Below, one piece after another: positions 32,732 through 42,900 of a stretch of 64,000 nucleotides of DNA. This DNA is from Dyadobacter koreensis (lineage in GTDB: Bacteria; Bacteroidota; Bacteroidia; Cytophagales; Spirosomataceae): contig NZ_FNXY01000009.1 in the NCBI RefSeq assembly GCF_900108855.1, positions 1-64,000 on the forward strand, in the 5' to 3' direction. Position 1 is the first letter of the stretch. Each line of letters starts with the position of its first letter. Made by a program: the position numbers and the translations under genes. Under the pieces are notes generated by a model. It did no database searches and was not told where the DNA came from. It saw only the letters and a program-made list of their open reading frames with translations.

Positions 32732-35700
32732 TTAGAATTTAACGTTAATACCAAAGTTGTAACTTCTCGTGACGGGGTAAGTCAATCCGGCACCAAACAA
32801 GCCTTCGATTTTCTCAGGATCAAACGGTTTGACGAAAGGATCTGCCCAGGTGAAAATGTTGTGCGCATTTCCATAGATCCGGACATCATCTATACCAATT
32901 TTCTTCAGCCAGCCTAGTTTGAAAGTGTAGCCTAGCTGTGCGCTTTTGAATCGTAGATAAGAAGCATCTTTCCGCCAGGCAGCGCTTTCTGCGTACATGG
33001 CGCCAACATTGTAGTTGAAGCGTGAAGCCGGCCACTTTCCTGGAATCCATTGATTATCGTCCGATAGATGCCATCTGTCGTAGAAGTATTCCGGTGTATT
33101 TCCGCGAAATGCAAATACTTCTGCATAGACTTCCCGGAAACGTACACTGTATTTGCCGGATCCCTGAAACAAGGCGGTGAAATCAAAACCTTTATAAGAA
33201 GCATTCAAGGTAACTCCATAATACATTTTGGGGTCTCCGCCAAAGAATAATGGTATGGCATCATTTCCATCAATTACACCGTTCCCGTCAACATCCTTGT
33301 ATTTAAAATCACCGGGAAGTTCGCGTGTGTTACCAAGATCGCCATTTTGAATGGGCGCGTAAACAACCTCATCCTTATTCTGAAACTGACCTTCCAACTG
33401 ATATGCCCAAACGACATCATTCCAGCGATTGGCACCTCCGTTACGCCATTTATCCATACTACTCAAAAAATCGCCTCTTTCAACATAGCGGTTCATGGTC
33501 CGGGCAAAATTGAAGTTTCCGGAAATACCATATTTGAAGTCACGGATCTGGCCGCTGTATCCTGCTGTAAATTCGATACCTCTTACCCGGTCGCTGTTCA
33601 GGTTTTCATCAGGCAACGTCCCGCCAAAAGTATTTGGCAAAGACACATTTCTTCGCGCCAATAATCCCTTGCGATCTCTCTGATAAATGTCAAAAGTCAG
33701 GTCAATTTTATTATCCCAAAGGCCGATATCAATTCCTACATCCTGAATTTTCGATTTGAACCAGGTAAGTTTTTCGTTAACAATTGCTGGTGAAGCTGCT
33801 CCCGTAGTATAGTTTCCATTCGTGAATTCATAACCGCCTCCTCCGCTGAGAGAAAAACCTGGCACATATTGAAATGGCGCGCCTGCATCAGATCCAACCA
33901 AACCATAAGAACCTCTCAGTTTAAGTGTCGAAATGAATGGAATGTTTTTCATGAACGCCTCTTCGGTTACCCGCCATCCGGCAGAAACAACGGGGAATAA
34001 TCCCCATCTGCGATCCGGATGATATCGGTAAGAACCGTCGTAACGAGCCGCAACTTCCAGCAGATATTTTTCTTTGAAGTCATAATTCAAGCGCCCAACG
34101 TAAGACTGGCTTGCATATTCACTTTCCGAACCACTTGTCGTCTGGTTGTTCAGACCAGCCTGATCGATCTGGTCATTGGTAAAAAAAGCATATTCACGCC
34201 CCAAACCAGCCCATCTGTTTTTAGATTCCTGCTGTTCATATACAAGCGTCGCGCCAATGTTATGATTTTTAGCTATAACCGTATTGTAAAAAAGTTGTCC
34301 CTGAAACGTTACCCGATTATTGTCAGAATAGTTATTACCGATCCGGGATGGATTACGTTGTTGATGTGCAATATATTTATCAGTCGCAGCTTCATAGGTA
34401 TACAAATTGTAGCTTTTTGAAACCGACTTCGCCCGGTAATTATTGCTATCATAAGCTACCAGACCTTTCACTTTTAGTCCCGGAACAAAAGGAACGGTAT
34501 AAGTCAGTGCGAATGTCGATTGGAAAAATTTATTGGCTTCTTCATTGTACCCCGTCAGGTTCCCATCGGCCAGGGCAACCGGGTTATAACCTCCGCTCAA
34601 TAACGCCGGATATTTTGGATTATCATTGGCGAATGGTCTTTCCGTTGGCAGAGCGATGCGGGTTCCCTTATAAATATTGAAGAAATTATCGCCAGGCTGG
34701 TTTCTCTTATCAAAAAGCCCGGACAAAATCAGGTCCGCTTTCAGATTTTTAGTCAGATCGATACCGACATTGGTACGGAAAGTATATTTCTTGTAACCCA
34801 TGTCACTGCTTTTCAAAAGTCCGTTTTCATTCTGATAACCAAAACTTGTAAAATACGTCGCCGCCCCTTCTCCGCCGGAAGCTGAAATAAAATGCTGTGT
34901 CTGTGAAGCCGATTTATTTAAAACCTGCTTATACCAATCTGTACTTTCATAACCGGGTGCTCCGGTCCGAAATTTTTCAATTTCTTCAGACGTGTAGACA
35001 GGATTTTCTCCAAGATTTTTGGCGGCATCGTTACGCATTTGAGCCCATTGAAAAGCGTTGGTCATATTGGGAACGTCAGTTGGACTTTGCCTTCCGTAAA
35101 CCGCGTTATAGCTGAACTTCGGTTTGCCTTTAATTCCCTTTTTTGTGGTAACGATCACAACCCCATTGCCGGCCCGGATACCAAAAATCGCTGCGGAAGC
35201 ATCCTTTAATACCGAGATACTTTCGATATCATCCGGATTTATTTTTTGGAATTCATAACCTCCGTCACGCGCAACACCGTCGACCACATATAACGGTTCG
35301 CCAAATCCGCGGATATTTATACTGGTGCTGAATGAACCGGGTTCTCCCGAATTCTGACGTATCTGGACACCAGCTACTTTCCCCTGAAGACTTTGTGCCA
35401 AACTGGTGTGAGTAGTCGTTTTGATCGCGTCCGAAACGATATTGGAAATTGCACCAGTCAATGTCTGCTTGCGCTGCGTACCATAACCAACGACTACAAC
35501 TTCCTGAAGTTCGCCGGTGCTTGGTTCCAGTTTGATCTGTAGATAGGTTCGGTTTCCTATCTCCACTTCCTGCCTTTTATAGCCGAGAAAACTGACAACA
35601 AGTATTGAACCCGATTCAGGTGTTGCAATAGAAAATTTACCGTCGGCGTCCGTAGTCGTTCCTTTCATTGAACCCTTCAAGACAACACTGGCGCCCGGTA

Positions 35701-35875
35701 CAAATTGTCCCTTTTCATCTGCGATTTCTCCGGAAACAGTGACGTCATCCGTACTGGTTGGTTGACTTTGTGCAAAGACCTGACTGCAAAATAACACAGC
35801 AAACAGTATCACAATATGCTGTAAAAGTTTAGTGCAGATCTTTATTCCATTTTTTAATAAAGATTGATTTCCCAT
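32732..35875 (-). CDS. SusC/RagA family TonB-dependent outer-membrane transporter
   Basis: A 1047-residue outer-membrane protein. A long signal peptide (ending VFAQSQ) precedes a carboxypeptidase-regulatory-like domain (about 45-125, VSGEIADEKGQFVPGASVVLKG). Then comes the SusC hallmark TGELQEVVVVGYGTQRK, a plug domain with INIRGFGEPLYVVDG, and a 22-strand barrel ending with aromatic FGINVKF. It imports oligosaccharides with TonB energy, paired with the SusD protein. The 265-base upstream region shared with nfi contains three phased 11-base repeats (36018-36050), a candidate control site. Confidence 0.96.
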   Translation of the reverse strand: MGNQSLLKNGIKICTKLLQHIVILFAVLFCSQVFAQSQPTSTDDVTVSGEIADEKGQFVPGASVVLKGSMKGTTTDADGKFSIATPESGSILVVSFLGYKRQEVEIGNRTYLQIKLEPSTGELQEVVVVGYGTQRKQTLTGAISNIVSDAIKTTTHTSLAQSLQGKVAGVQIRQNSGEPGSFSTSINIRGFGEPLYVVDGVARDGGYEFQKINPDDIESISVLKDASAAIFGIRAGNGVVIVTTKKGIKGKPKFSYNAVYGRQSPTDVPNMTNAFQWAQMRNDAAKNLGENPVYTSEEIEKFRTGAPGYESTDWYKQVLNKSASQTQHFISASGGEGAATYFTSFGYQNENGLLKSSDMGYKKYTFRTNVGIDLTKNLKADLILSGLFDKRNQPGDNFFNIYKGTRIALPTERPFANDNPKYPALLSGGYNPVALADGNLTGYNEEANKFFQSTFALTYTVPFVPGLKVKGLVAYDSNNYRAKSVSKSYNLYTYEAATDKYIAHQQRNPSRIGNNYSDNNRVTFQGQLFYNTVIAKNHNIGATLVYEQQESKNRWAGLGREYAFFTNDQIDQAGLNNQTTSGSESEYASQSYVGRLNYDFKEKYLLEVAARYDGSYRYHPDRRWGLFPVVSAGWRVTEEAFMKNIPFISTLKLRGSYGLVGSDAGAPFQYVPGFSLSGGGGYEFTNGNYTTGAASPAIVNEKLTWFKSKIQDVGIDIGLWDNKIDLTFDIYQRDRKGLLARRNVSLPNTFGGTLPDENLNSDRVRGIEFTAGYSGQIRDFKYGISGNFNFARTMNRYVERGDFLSSMDKWRNGGANRWNDVVWAYQLEGQFQNKDEVVYAPIQNGDLGNTRELPGDFKYKDVDGNGVIDGNDAIPLFFGGDPKMYYGVTLNASYKGFDFTALFQGSGKYSVRFREVYAEVFAFRGNTPEYFYDRWHLSDDNQWIPGKWPASRFNYNVGAMYAESAAWRKDASYLRFKSAQLGYTFKLGWLKKIGIDDVRIYGNAHNIFTWADPFVKPFDPEKIEGLFGAGLTYPVTRSYNFGINVKF

Positions 35876-36017
35876 AGAATTTAATTGGTGAGTAGTAATC
35901 CCGGTTAAGAATTATTAAGGCTCGATTTCGTGGAATAAAATTTGTAGTTATTGTTTTTCATACCTGAATTTTGACAATCTGTTCGGCCGAACTATGGAAT
36001 CAAAGAAAGGGTGAGGC

Positions 36018-36050
36018 TATTAAGAAATCGTTAATAAATGATTAATAACA
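36018..36050 (+). promoter_or_regulatory. Three phased 11-base direct repeats upstream of susC
   Basis: TTAA recurs at 36020, 36031 and 36042: units TATTAAGAAAT, CGTTAATAAAT, GATTAATAACA. Together with the site at 24451-24483, all six units share TTAANAA at the same position. The site lies 143 bases upstream of the susC start (opposite strand) and 91 bases before nfi. It is a candidate operator for the PUL regulator; control of nfi cannot be excluded. Confidence 0.55.
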
Positions 36051-36140
36051 GTACTGAAACAATATATTTTTAAATTATATCGATATTTTTTCAATTAAAG
36101 GTGGTATCCCGGCGAGAGATCGTACCTTAAATTATATAGT

Positions 36141-36857
36141 ATGGAAGAGGACGATTTGAAATATGATGAGCTTAATCTGGCTGAGGCGAAGGCAATTCAG
36201 AACGAACTGCGGGAAAGAACACGAATTGAACCACTTCAGAATGAAATTACGACGATCGCAGGCGCTGACATTTCTTTAAATCGATTCAGTGAAGTAATTT
36301 TTGCTGGTATTGTAATGCTTCGTTACTCAGACATGCAGCCGATTGCGTATTCCATGGTAGAGAGTAGGACAAGTTTTCCATACGTGCCAGGGTTTCTCGC
36401 ATTTCGGGAAGTTCCGGCTCTGGTCCAGGCTTTGGAGCAAATGTCTGTTAAACCGGATGTCATCATGGTAGACGGGCATGGAATTGCCCATCCAAGAAGA
36501 ATGGGTATCGCCGCTCACTTTGGAGCGCTGACGGGAATGGCCACCATGGGATGCGCCAAAAATATATTGTTTGGAAAATGGCAGGAGCCGGGAATTCAGA
36601 AAGGAGAATTTTCGCCAATCATGACAAAAGAAGAAATTATTGGATATGCCTTTCGTTCCAAATTGAAAACCAATCCGGTGTTTGTCTCACCTGGAAATAA
36701 GTTGAGCTTACAGAATAGTCTGGATATTATGCAGCGCTGTTCAGGAAGCTACCGCCTGCCTGAGCCGACACGTCGGGCACATGATTTTGTGAATTTATTC
36801 CGGACAGGAAAATTAGAAAGCGGATACCATGAATTGAATCCTACACTGCTATTTTAA
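36141..36857 (+). CDS. nfi: Endonuclease V (deoxyinosine 3 prime endonuclease)
   Basis: A 238-residue DNA repair enzyme that cuts the strand near deoxyinosine. Conserved residues are seen: the metal-binding Asp in AGADIS (about 42), FPYVPGFLAFRE with the catalytic Glu, and MVDGHGIAHPRRMGIAAHFG with the second Asp. Length is typical (220-240). The last nine bases overlap the end of the convergent glutaminyl cyclase gene. It is divergent from susC across a region carrying the phased repeats. Confidence 0.95.
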   Translation: MEEDDLKYDELNLAEAKAIQNELRERTRIEPLQNEITTIAGADISLNRFSEVIFAGIVMLRYSDMQPIAYSMVESRTSFPYVPGFLAFREVPALVQALEQMSVKPDVIMVDGHGIAHPRRMGIAAHFGALTGMATMGCAKNILFGKWQEPGIQKGEFSPIMTKEEIIGYAFRSKLKTNPVFVSPGNKLSLQNSLDIMQRCSGSYRLPEPTRRAHDFVNLFRTGKLESGYHELNPTLLF

Positions 36858-37937
36858 AGCGATCGTTTTCGAATTCTTTTTTGCAGCACCCGATACTTTT
36901 ATCTTAAACAGAGTCGGCCAGTTTTTCCCGGTTATATAAAATGCGTTTTCAAAAGGTTGATAAGCAATTCCATTCAAAACGCTGGATCCTGTCTGATCAA
37001 CTTCACCTGGAATTATATTTTTCATATCCATACTCCCCACGACTTTCCCAGTCGCCAGATCAATTTGAATTATTTTATCTGTTTCCCAGATATTGGCAAA
37101 TACATAGCCATCGACGTACTCCAACTCATTTATTTTCAAAACCGGACCCTTATTGTCATAAACTTCCAACTCACCGGTTTTTTGAAATTCGGCGTTGAAG
37201 TAATATAATTTATTAGAACCATCTCCCATAATGATGCTGGAATCTGTGTGCGTCATTCCCCAGCCTTGTGTATAATAAGTGAATGTTTTATCCAGGGTAA
37301 AGTCCATATTATAACGGAATCCAACTCCGGTTGTCCAGGTCAATTGATAAATTTTATCGTTGAAAATGGTTAAGCCCTCGCCAAAATACTGATCCGCAAG
37401 CGGTACGGACTTTATAGTTGCACCCGTTTTTAAATCAATTTTTAATAACAAAGATTTTCCATTTTCTCCCGTACTTTCATACAATTCCCCTTTGTAAAAT
37501 TCCAGTCCTTCTGTGAAACTTGTTTTTTGATGCGGGAATGACGATAAAACAGAATAGGTCATTTCCTTTGGTGAAATATCTGAAAGAAGTTCCACTGACA
37601 ATGTATCAGCAAAGGTCTCGTTTGACTTCGTAGTTCCGTTCACGATTAATTGCTTCCAGCCTGTCTTTTCAGATACAGCTTTAATTATAACGGAATCAGA
37701 AACTTGCTTGGCCCCTGAAACAATGGTTCCATTCCACATCACTTGAAACTGCGCTACGGGCTGTGAAAATCCTATCGAAATAGAATCCCCGATTGTATAT
37801 CTGGTTCTGGCCAGAACAGCTGTGGCAGCTTTTTGTTCAATTTCCGGACTTGTCTCTGATTTCTTCTCTTGTTTGCAGGAGAAAATAACAAGACATGTTA
37901 AAATGACAAGAAGGAAATTTTTGTAACTCGAATTCAT
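36849..37937 (-). CDS. Glutaminyl-peptide cyclotransferase, beta-propeller type, lipoprotein
   Basis: A 362-residue lipoprotein from the ATG at 37937 (signal ending VIFSCKQ); upstream in-frame codons lack a signal peptide and are not used. An N-terminal Ig-like segment (about 25-110) precedes the five-bladed propeller of the plant/bacterial glutaminyl cyclase family: FTEGLEFYKGELYESTG, FGEGLTIFNDKIYQLTW, GWGMTHTDSSIIMGDGS and LNELEYV-type segments. It converts N-terminal Gln to pyroglutamate, probably on exported proteins; many type IX cargo in Bacteroidota begin with Gln after signal cleavage. It converges with nfi. Confidence 0.9.
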   Translation of the reverse strand: MNSSYKNFLLVILTCLVIFSCKQEKKSETSPEIEQKAATAVLARTRYTIGDSISIGFSQPVAQFQVMWNGTIVSGAKQVSDSVIIKAVSEKTGWKQLIVNGTTKSNETFADTLSVELLSDISPKEMTYSVLSSFPHQKTSFTEGLEFYKGELYESTGENGKSLLLKIDLKTGATIKSVPLADQYFGEGLTIFNDKIYQLTWTTGVGFRYNMDFTLDKTFTYYTQGWGMTHTDSSIIMGDGSNKLYYFNAEFQKTGELEVYDNKGPVLKINELEYVDGYVFANIWETDKIIQIDLATGKVVGSMDMKNIIPGEVDQTGSSVLNGIAYQPFENAFYITGKNWPTLFKIKVSGAAKKNSKTIALK

Positions 37938-38133
37938 AAACGGTGTTTTACAATTTGGCTGCAATATCCGCAAAAAGGCTAAAACCATTTCTTCTTTATT
38001 GGGATAAATAAATAGAATGTGCCAAAAAATAGATTTTGATAGAAAAATAAACTTTCCAATATTCCAGCTAATTAATTTTAAGCGCATCTTCGGGTATATC
38101 CACATATCACCACTGTCTTCTCTCACGTTTGTA

Positions 38134-39228
38134 TTACTTTTTTAGATACTTGTTAAAATGTGAAATAGTATGGGCAGAGATAATACCGTATACATCAGAA
38201 AGAGAACATTTTCCCGACGACCTTACAACAGTTGGCAATGAAGAGAAATCTTGGTGCCCGGCAGAGTCAATTTTTACAACTTTTTTTGTAGCATTAACCT
38301 TGCTTAAAAAGTTGAATATAGAATCCTTTTTTGGAATCTTAGGCTGAGGATTACTCTCTAGGCGCAAGTAAGGTACAGATAAGAATGCCTTCTTGAAGAA
38401 AGATGTATTGATTGTTTTATCAAAATCTTGATCCTCTGAATTCGAATAACCGTAATGATGGACTTCGGACCCATCAAGTGAGACCATAGCATCTATATCA
38501 TGACGTTCCTGCATGGCAAGCAGTACCCCAGCCAGCCCTCCCCAACTGTATCCCAAAATACCTATTTTAGTTGTGTCAAATCTATTTTCCTGCTTTAAGT
38601 GATTCAAAATTTGATCGGCGTCCCTAACCTGTTCCATCAAATCAGCATTCTTCATCGTCATATCGCCCGGATATCTTCCAATTGAATTTACGCAGGCGAC
38701 AATGTAGCCTTGCCTAACCAATGACTCAAACAGCAGGTAATTTTCATAGCCCATAGAACCGAAACTTGCGAGGTATAGTATTAGGGGAAATCGTTTAGAT
38801 ACTGCTTTGGCCTGATAAAATGTACTGGTGGGATTTTGTAAAAGAAGGTCTGCCCGAGAACAGCCAAATCCAGTACAAAATGACTTTGCTATGGTTATTG
38901 GTAAACTGTCAAACTGCTGAGGAGCACTGTAGAAATTGGCACGATCCTGTAGCAATTCGAGAAAATGAACAAATCGTAGCGTTGAATCCGAAACAACCGA
39001 CTGAACCGGATACCAGAGATCAATTTCAATTGGCCTAAAATACAACGGATCGCATGGTTCAACCTTCGGTTTGTAGGCTCGGGAACTATCGACAAATGAG
39101 ATGACCCTGTATCCGACTTTGTAAGCCATTGAACTGTCAGCGGATGTCTGACTCTTATTTTCGTTCGAACTACAGCCCGCAATTATTGCTGTAAGCACAC
39201 AAAGAAAGAAATGAAGAATTTTCTGCAT
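38134..39228 (-). CDS. Alpha/beta hydrolase lipoprotein (PAF-acetylhydrolase/dienelactone hydrolase-like)
   Basis: A 364-residue lipoprotein (signal ending IIAGCSSN). The hydrolase fold shows a nucleophile elbow GYSWGG (Ser, near residue 221), MVSLDGSEVHHYG as a probable acid region and a late His in IDSAGHQDFSS. The early segment FRPIEIDLWYPV is typical of PAF-acetylhydrolase-like and DLH-like bacterial hydrolases. Ester or acyl substrates in the periplasm are inferred. It lies 196 bases upstream of the glutaminyl cyclase on the same strand. Confidence 0.82.
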   Translation of the reverse strand: MQKILHFFLCVLTAIIAGCSSNENKSQTSADSSMAYKVGYRVISFVDSSRAYKPKVEPCDPLYFRPIEIDLWYPVQSVVSDSTLRFVHFLELLQDRANFYSAPQQFDSLPITIAKSFCTGFGCSRADLLLQNPTSTFYQAKAVSKRFPLILYLASFGSMGYENYLLFESLVRQGYIVACVNSIGRYPGDMTMKNADLMEQVRDADQILNHLKQENRFDTTKIGILGYSWGGLAGVLLAMQERHDIDAMVSLDGSEVHHYGYSNSEDQDFDKTINTSFFKKAFLSVPYLRLESNPQPKIPKKDSIFNFLSKVNATKKVVKIDSAGHQDFSSLPTVVRSSGKCSLSDVYGIISAHTISHFNKYLKK

Positions 39229-39444
39229 ATGCGCTTATTTGTTTGGTTAAAGATTCAAATTACGATGTCATTAAGATTCGTCAACAATTTTTTGTTAAGT
39301 AACTTTCATGGATATCAATTTAATTTTTTAGATGAATTTTTATCTTACACAATTCAAATTTGCACCAATTCTATATATCCTTTTACTTTTAAATATTACC
39401 TCTGTTTTAAACAATTAATTTCTAAACCGTTCTTTAGCAAGAAA

Positions 39445-39473
39445 TCCTGCCACCCAAGTTTAGAGCGGCAGGA
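39445..39473 (-). terminator. Possible terminator after DUF3467
   Basis: TCCTGCC (39445-39451) pairs with GGCAGGA (39467-39473). On the minus strand TTTCTT follows. Seven base pairs and a weak T tract make this moderate. The rest of 39229-39444 is AT-rich and shows no gene. Confidence 0.5.
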
Positions 39474-39497
39474 ATTAAACCAAAAATTATTTGCACA

Positions 39498-39827
39498 TCA
39501 GGCCTCTCCGCCAGGTCCACCGAAACTAATCGGGAAGTTGAAGGACGGGTCCGCGTCATGATTGCTCTGGATCGGACCGTATTGATCCTCGTATTTTTCA
39601 ATATTATCTTTTAAAGCAGCGACCAGACGTTTTGCATGTTCAGGTGTAATGATGATACGCGCCTTCACCTTGGCACGGGGAACGCCAGGCATCAGGCGGA
39701 TAAAATCTAGTATAAATTCGCTGTTTGAGTGCGCAATCATAGCAAGATTGGAGTAAACACCTTCGGCCATTTCTTCCGAAAGTTCTACATTAATCTGCTG
39801 CTCGTTTTCTTTGTTGTTGTCTTCCAT
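39498..39827 (-). CDS. DUF3467 family protein
   Basis: A 109-residue soluble acidic protein. The pattern NVELSEEMAEGVYSNLAMIAHSNSEFILDFI followed by RIIITPEHAKRLVAALKDNI is DUF3467, a small family widespread in Bacteroidota and often next to rpoC. No function is known. It lies downstream of rpoC beyond a strong terminator, so it is probably transcribed separately or by read-through; a role linked to RNA polymerase is only suggested by position. Confidence 0.88.
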   Translation of the reverse strand: MEDNNKENEQQINVELSEEMAEGVYSNLAMIAHSNSEFILDFIRLMPGVPRAKVKARIIITPEHAKRLVAALKDNIEKYEDQYGPIQSNHDADPSFNFPISFGGPGGEA

Positions 39828-39928
39828 TGTTAAGGCTTTCGGTAGTTATTCCGGTGCTGGATAATTACTTATGGTTATTCATAGGTTTCAAAAGTGAAAA
39901 TTACTAAAATAATATAGCATCTAAAAAC

Positions 39929-39964
39929 AAAGAGTCGGTTCCACTTGCGCAGAACCGACTCTTT
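39929..39964 (-). terminator. Terminator after rpoC
   Basis: AAAGAGTCGGTTC (39929-39941) and GAACCGACTCTTT (39952-39964) form a perfect 13-base stem, 20 bases beyond the rpoC stop; the minus-strand sequence continues GTTTTTAG. Confidence 0.9.
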
Positions 39965-39983
39965 TATTGTATTAAAATTCCGA

Positions 39984-42900
39984 CTAAACTAATTCACGTT
40001 TTTTACGTGATTGTTTTTCGCGGGATTCAGCTAAGGCATCATATTCTTCTTTCGAACCAACAATGATGTCTATGTATTTACGCATACCTGTACCGGCCGG
40101 GATTAAGTGACCTACGATTACGTTTTCTTTCAAGCCTTTCAATTCGTCACGTTTCCCGCGAACCGCAGCTTCGGATAATACTTTGGTTGTTTCCTGGAAC
40201 GAAGCCGCAGAAACGAAACTTTCTGTACCTAACGAAGCTTGTGTGATACCCATCAAGGTAGGTTTCGCCACAGCAGCCTGTGCATCACGCGCAGCGACCA
40301 GTTTAAGGTCACGACGTTTCAAGCTTGAATTCTCATCACGTAAACGACGTACTGAAATGATCATACCTGGTTTAAGTGTTTCCGAGCTACCTGCATCTTC
40401 AACAACTTTCATGTCAAGTATCTTATCGTTTTCTTCACGGAATACAACGCGGTCAACCGCTTGCATTTCCAGGAAGTTGGTATCACCTGCATCAAGAATT
40501 TCTACTTTCTGCATCATCTGGCGTACGATACACTCGATATGCTTATCATTGATCTTCACACCTTGCAGACGGTATACCTCCTGAATTTCATTCACAAGAT
40601 ATTCCTGCACTGCAGTAGGTCCTTTAATCGACAAGATATCAGCTGGTGTAATCGCTCCATCCGATAACGGATCACCTGCTTTAACGAAATCACCATCCTG
40701 CACAAGAATGTGTTTCGAAAGAGCAACCATATAGCGGCGCTGTGTACCATCTCTTGATTCGATATGAATCTCGCGGTTACCACGTTTAACACCTCCGTAT
40801 GAAACAACACCGTCAATTTCAGAAACTGTCGCAGGGTTCGATGGGTTACGTGCTTCGAATAATTCCGTTACACGTGGCAGACCTCCCGTAATATCGCGGG
40901 TTTTTCCAACCACACGTGGGATTTTTGCCAAAGGCTGACCAGCTTTGATGTTGGCACCAGCCTTCACAACCAAACGAGCTCCAACCGGAAGGTTATAACC
41001 TTTCTCAGTCTGATCTTTCAACAACGTGCTCTTACCTTTCACCACGATAGCCGGGTTTTTAGTTTTATCACGTGTTTCAATGATTACTGATTCCTGGAAA
41101 CCAGTTTGCTCATCAAATTCTTCACGGTATGTAATTCCTTCTTCAATAGCGTCGAATGAAACAACACCAGTAAATTCAGAAAGGATTACTGCGTGATATG
41201 GATCCCAAGTACAAAGTTCCTGTCCTTTTGTTACTTTCTCACCGTCTTTTACAAGAAGTTGAGCACCGTAAGGAACGTTATTAGAGATTAGCAACTGACC
41301 TGTTTCAAGGTTAACGATTTTTACCTCACCTGAACGGCCCATTACTACTGTAATTGGATCTCCTTCTGAATTCACAGAATCAACCAAACGCAACTCTTCA
41401 AACTGAATTGTTCCGTCAAACTTCGCTTTGATGTTGGCATCAACAGAAATGTTGGATGCCGTACCACCCACGTGGAACGTACGAAGTGTTAGCTGCGTAC
41501 CTGGCTCACCGATTGACTGCGATGCAATTACACCCACAGCTTCACCGATGTTAACCATGTAAGCTGATGCAAGAGAACGTCCGTAACATTTCGCACAAAC
41601 ACCATTACGTGTTTCGCAAGTAAGTACTGAACGAATTTCTACGCTTTCGATGCTTGTTTCATCAATGTAAGCAGCGATTTCTTCTGTGATTTCCTGACCA
41701 GATGTAAGGATGATTTCTCCTGACAAAGGATCAAAAACATCGTGAACACTTACACGGCCCAGGATACGCTCAGATAGAGGCTCAACGATATCTTCGTTGT
41801 CTTTCAATGCTGAGATCTGGATACCACGAAGAGACCCACAGTCGTTTTCAACTACTACAACATCCTGCGCTACGTCATGCAAACGACGGGTCAGGTAACC
41901 TGCATCCGCTGTTTTCAAGGCTGTATCTGCAAGACCTTTACGTGCACCGTGTGTTGAGATAAAGTATTCCAAAACGTCAAGACCTTCTTTAAAGTTAGAA
42001 AGAATCGGGTTTTCGATAATTTCACCTGCACCACCAGCCATGTTTTTCTGAGGTTTGGCCATAAGACCCCTCATTCCACCCAGCTGACGAATTTGCTCAC
42101 GGGAACCACGCGCACCTGAGTGCATCATCATATAGATGGAGTTAAATCCACCCTGATCCGTTTCCAATTGCTTCATCAACGTTTCTGTGATACGTGAGTT
42201 AACACGTGTCCAGATATCGATAACCTGGTTGTAACGTTCGTTTTCAGTGATAAGACCCATCAAGTAGTTACTCCAAACGTTTTCAACGTCTATTTTGGCC
42301 TGCTCGATCAGTTTTACTTTTTCGTCTGGTACCATTACATCATTAAGCCCCATTGACAAACCACCTTTGAAGGCCATTTGGAAACCGAGTTCTTTGATCT
42401 CATCCAGGAATTGCGCTGTACGGGCAACACCTGCAAGTTTGAATACCAGACCAATGATCTGCTGTAATTTTTTCTTTGTAAGCAGCTCATTAATATAACC
42501 TACCTCAGCTGGAACCGCCTGGTTGAACAGGATACGGCCGGCAACTGTGTCGACTAATTTAATTTCAAACGTTCCGTCATCGTTACGTACACGCAGACGG
42601 CATTTGATATTGGCATGCTTAGAAAGTTTGCCTTCGTTAATCGCGATGATAACTTCATCCGGACCGTAGAAAATCATTCCTTCACCAATAATTGGATACT
42701 CCGGAGTACTTACACGACCTTTTGTTACATAATACAGACCCAAAACCATGTCTTGTGATGGTACCGTAATCGGTGCACCATTCGCAGGGTTAAGGATGTT
42801 ATGAGAAGAAAGCATCAACATCGAAGCTTCCAAAACGGCTTCCTGACCTAATGGCACGTGAACGGCCATCTGGTCACCGTCAAAGTCAGCGTTGAATGCA

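Noticed and set aside
37938..38126. Upstream extension of the glutaminyl cyclase reading frame
   Set aside because: The extension lacks a signal peptide and would place the lipobox at residue 83; the ATG at 37937 gives a normal lipoprotein signal.
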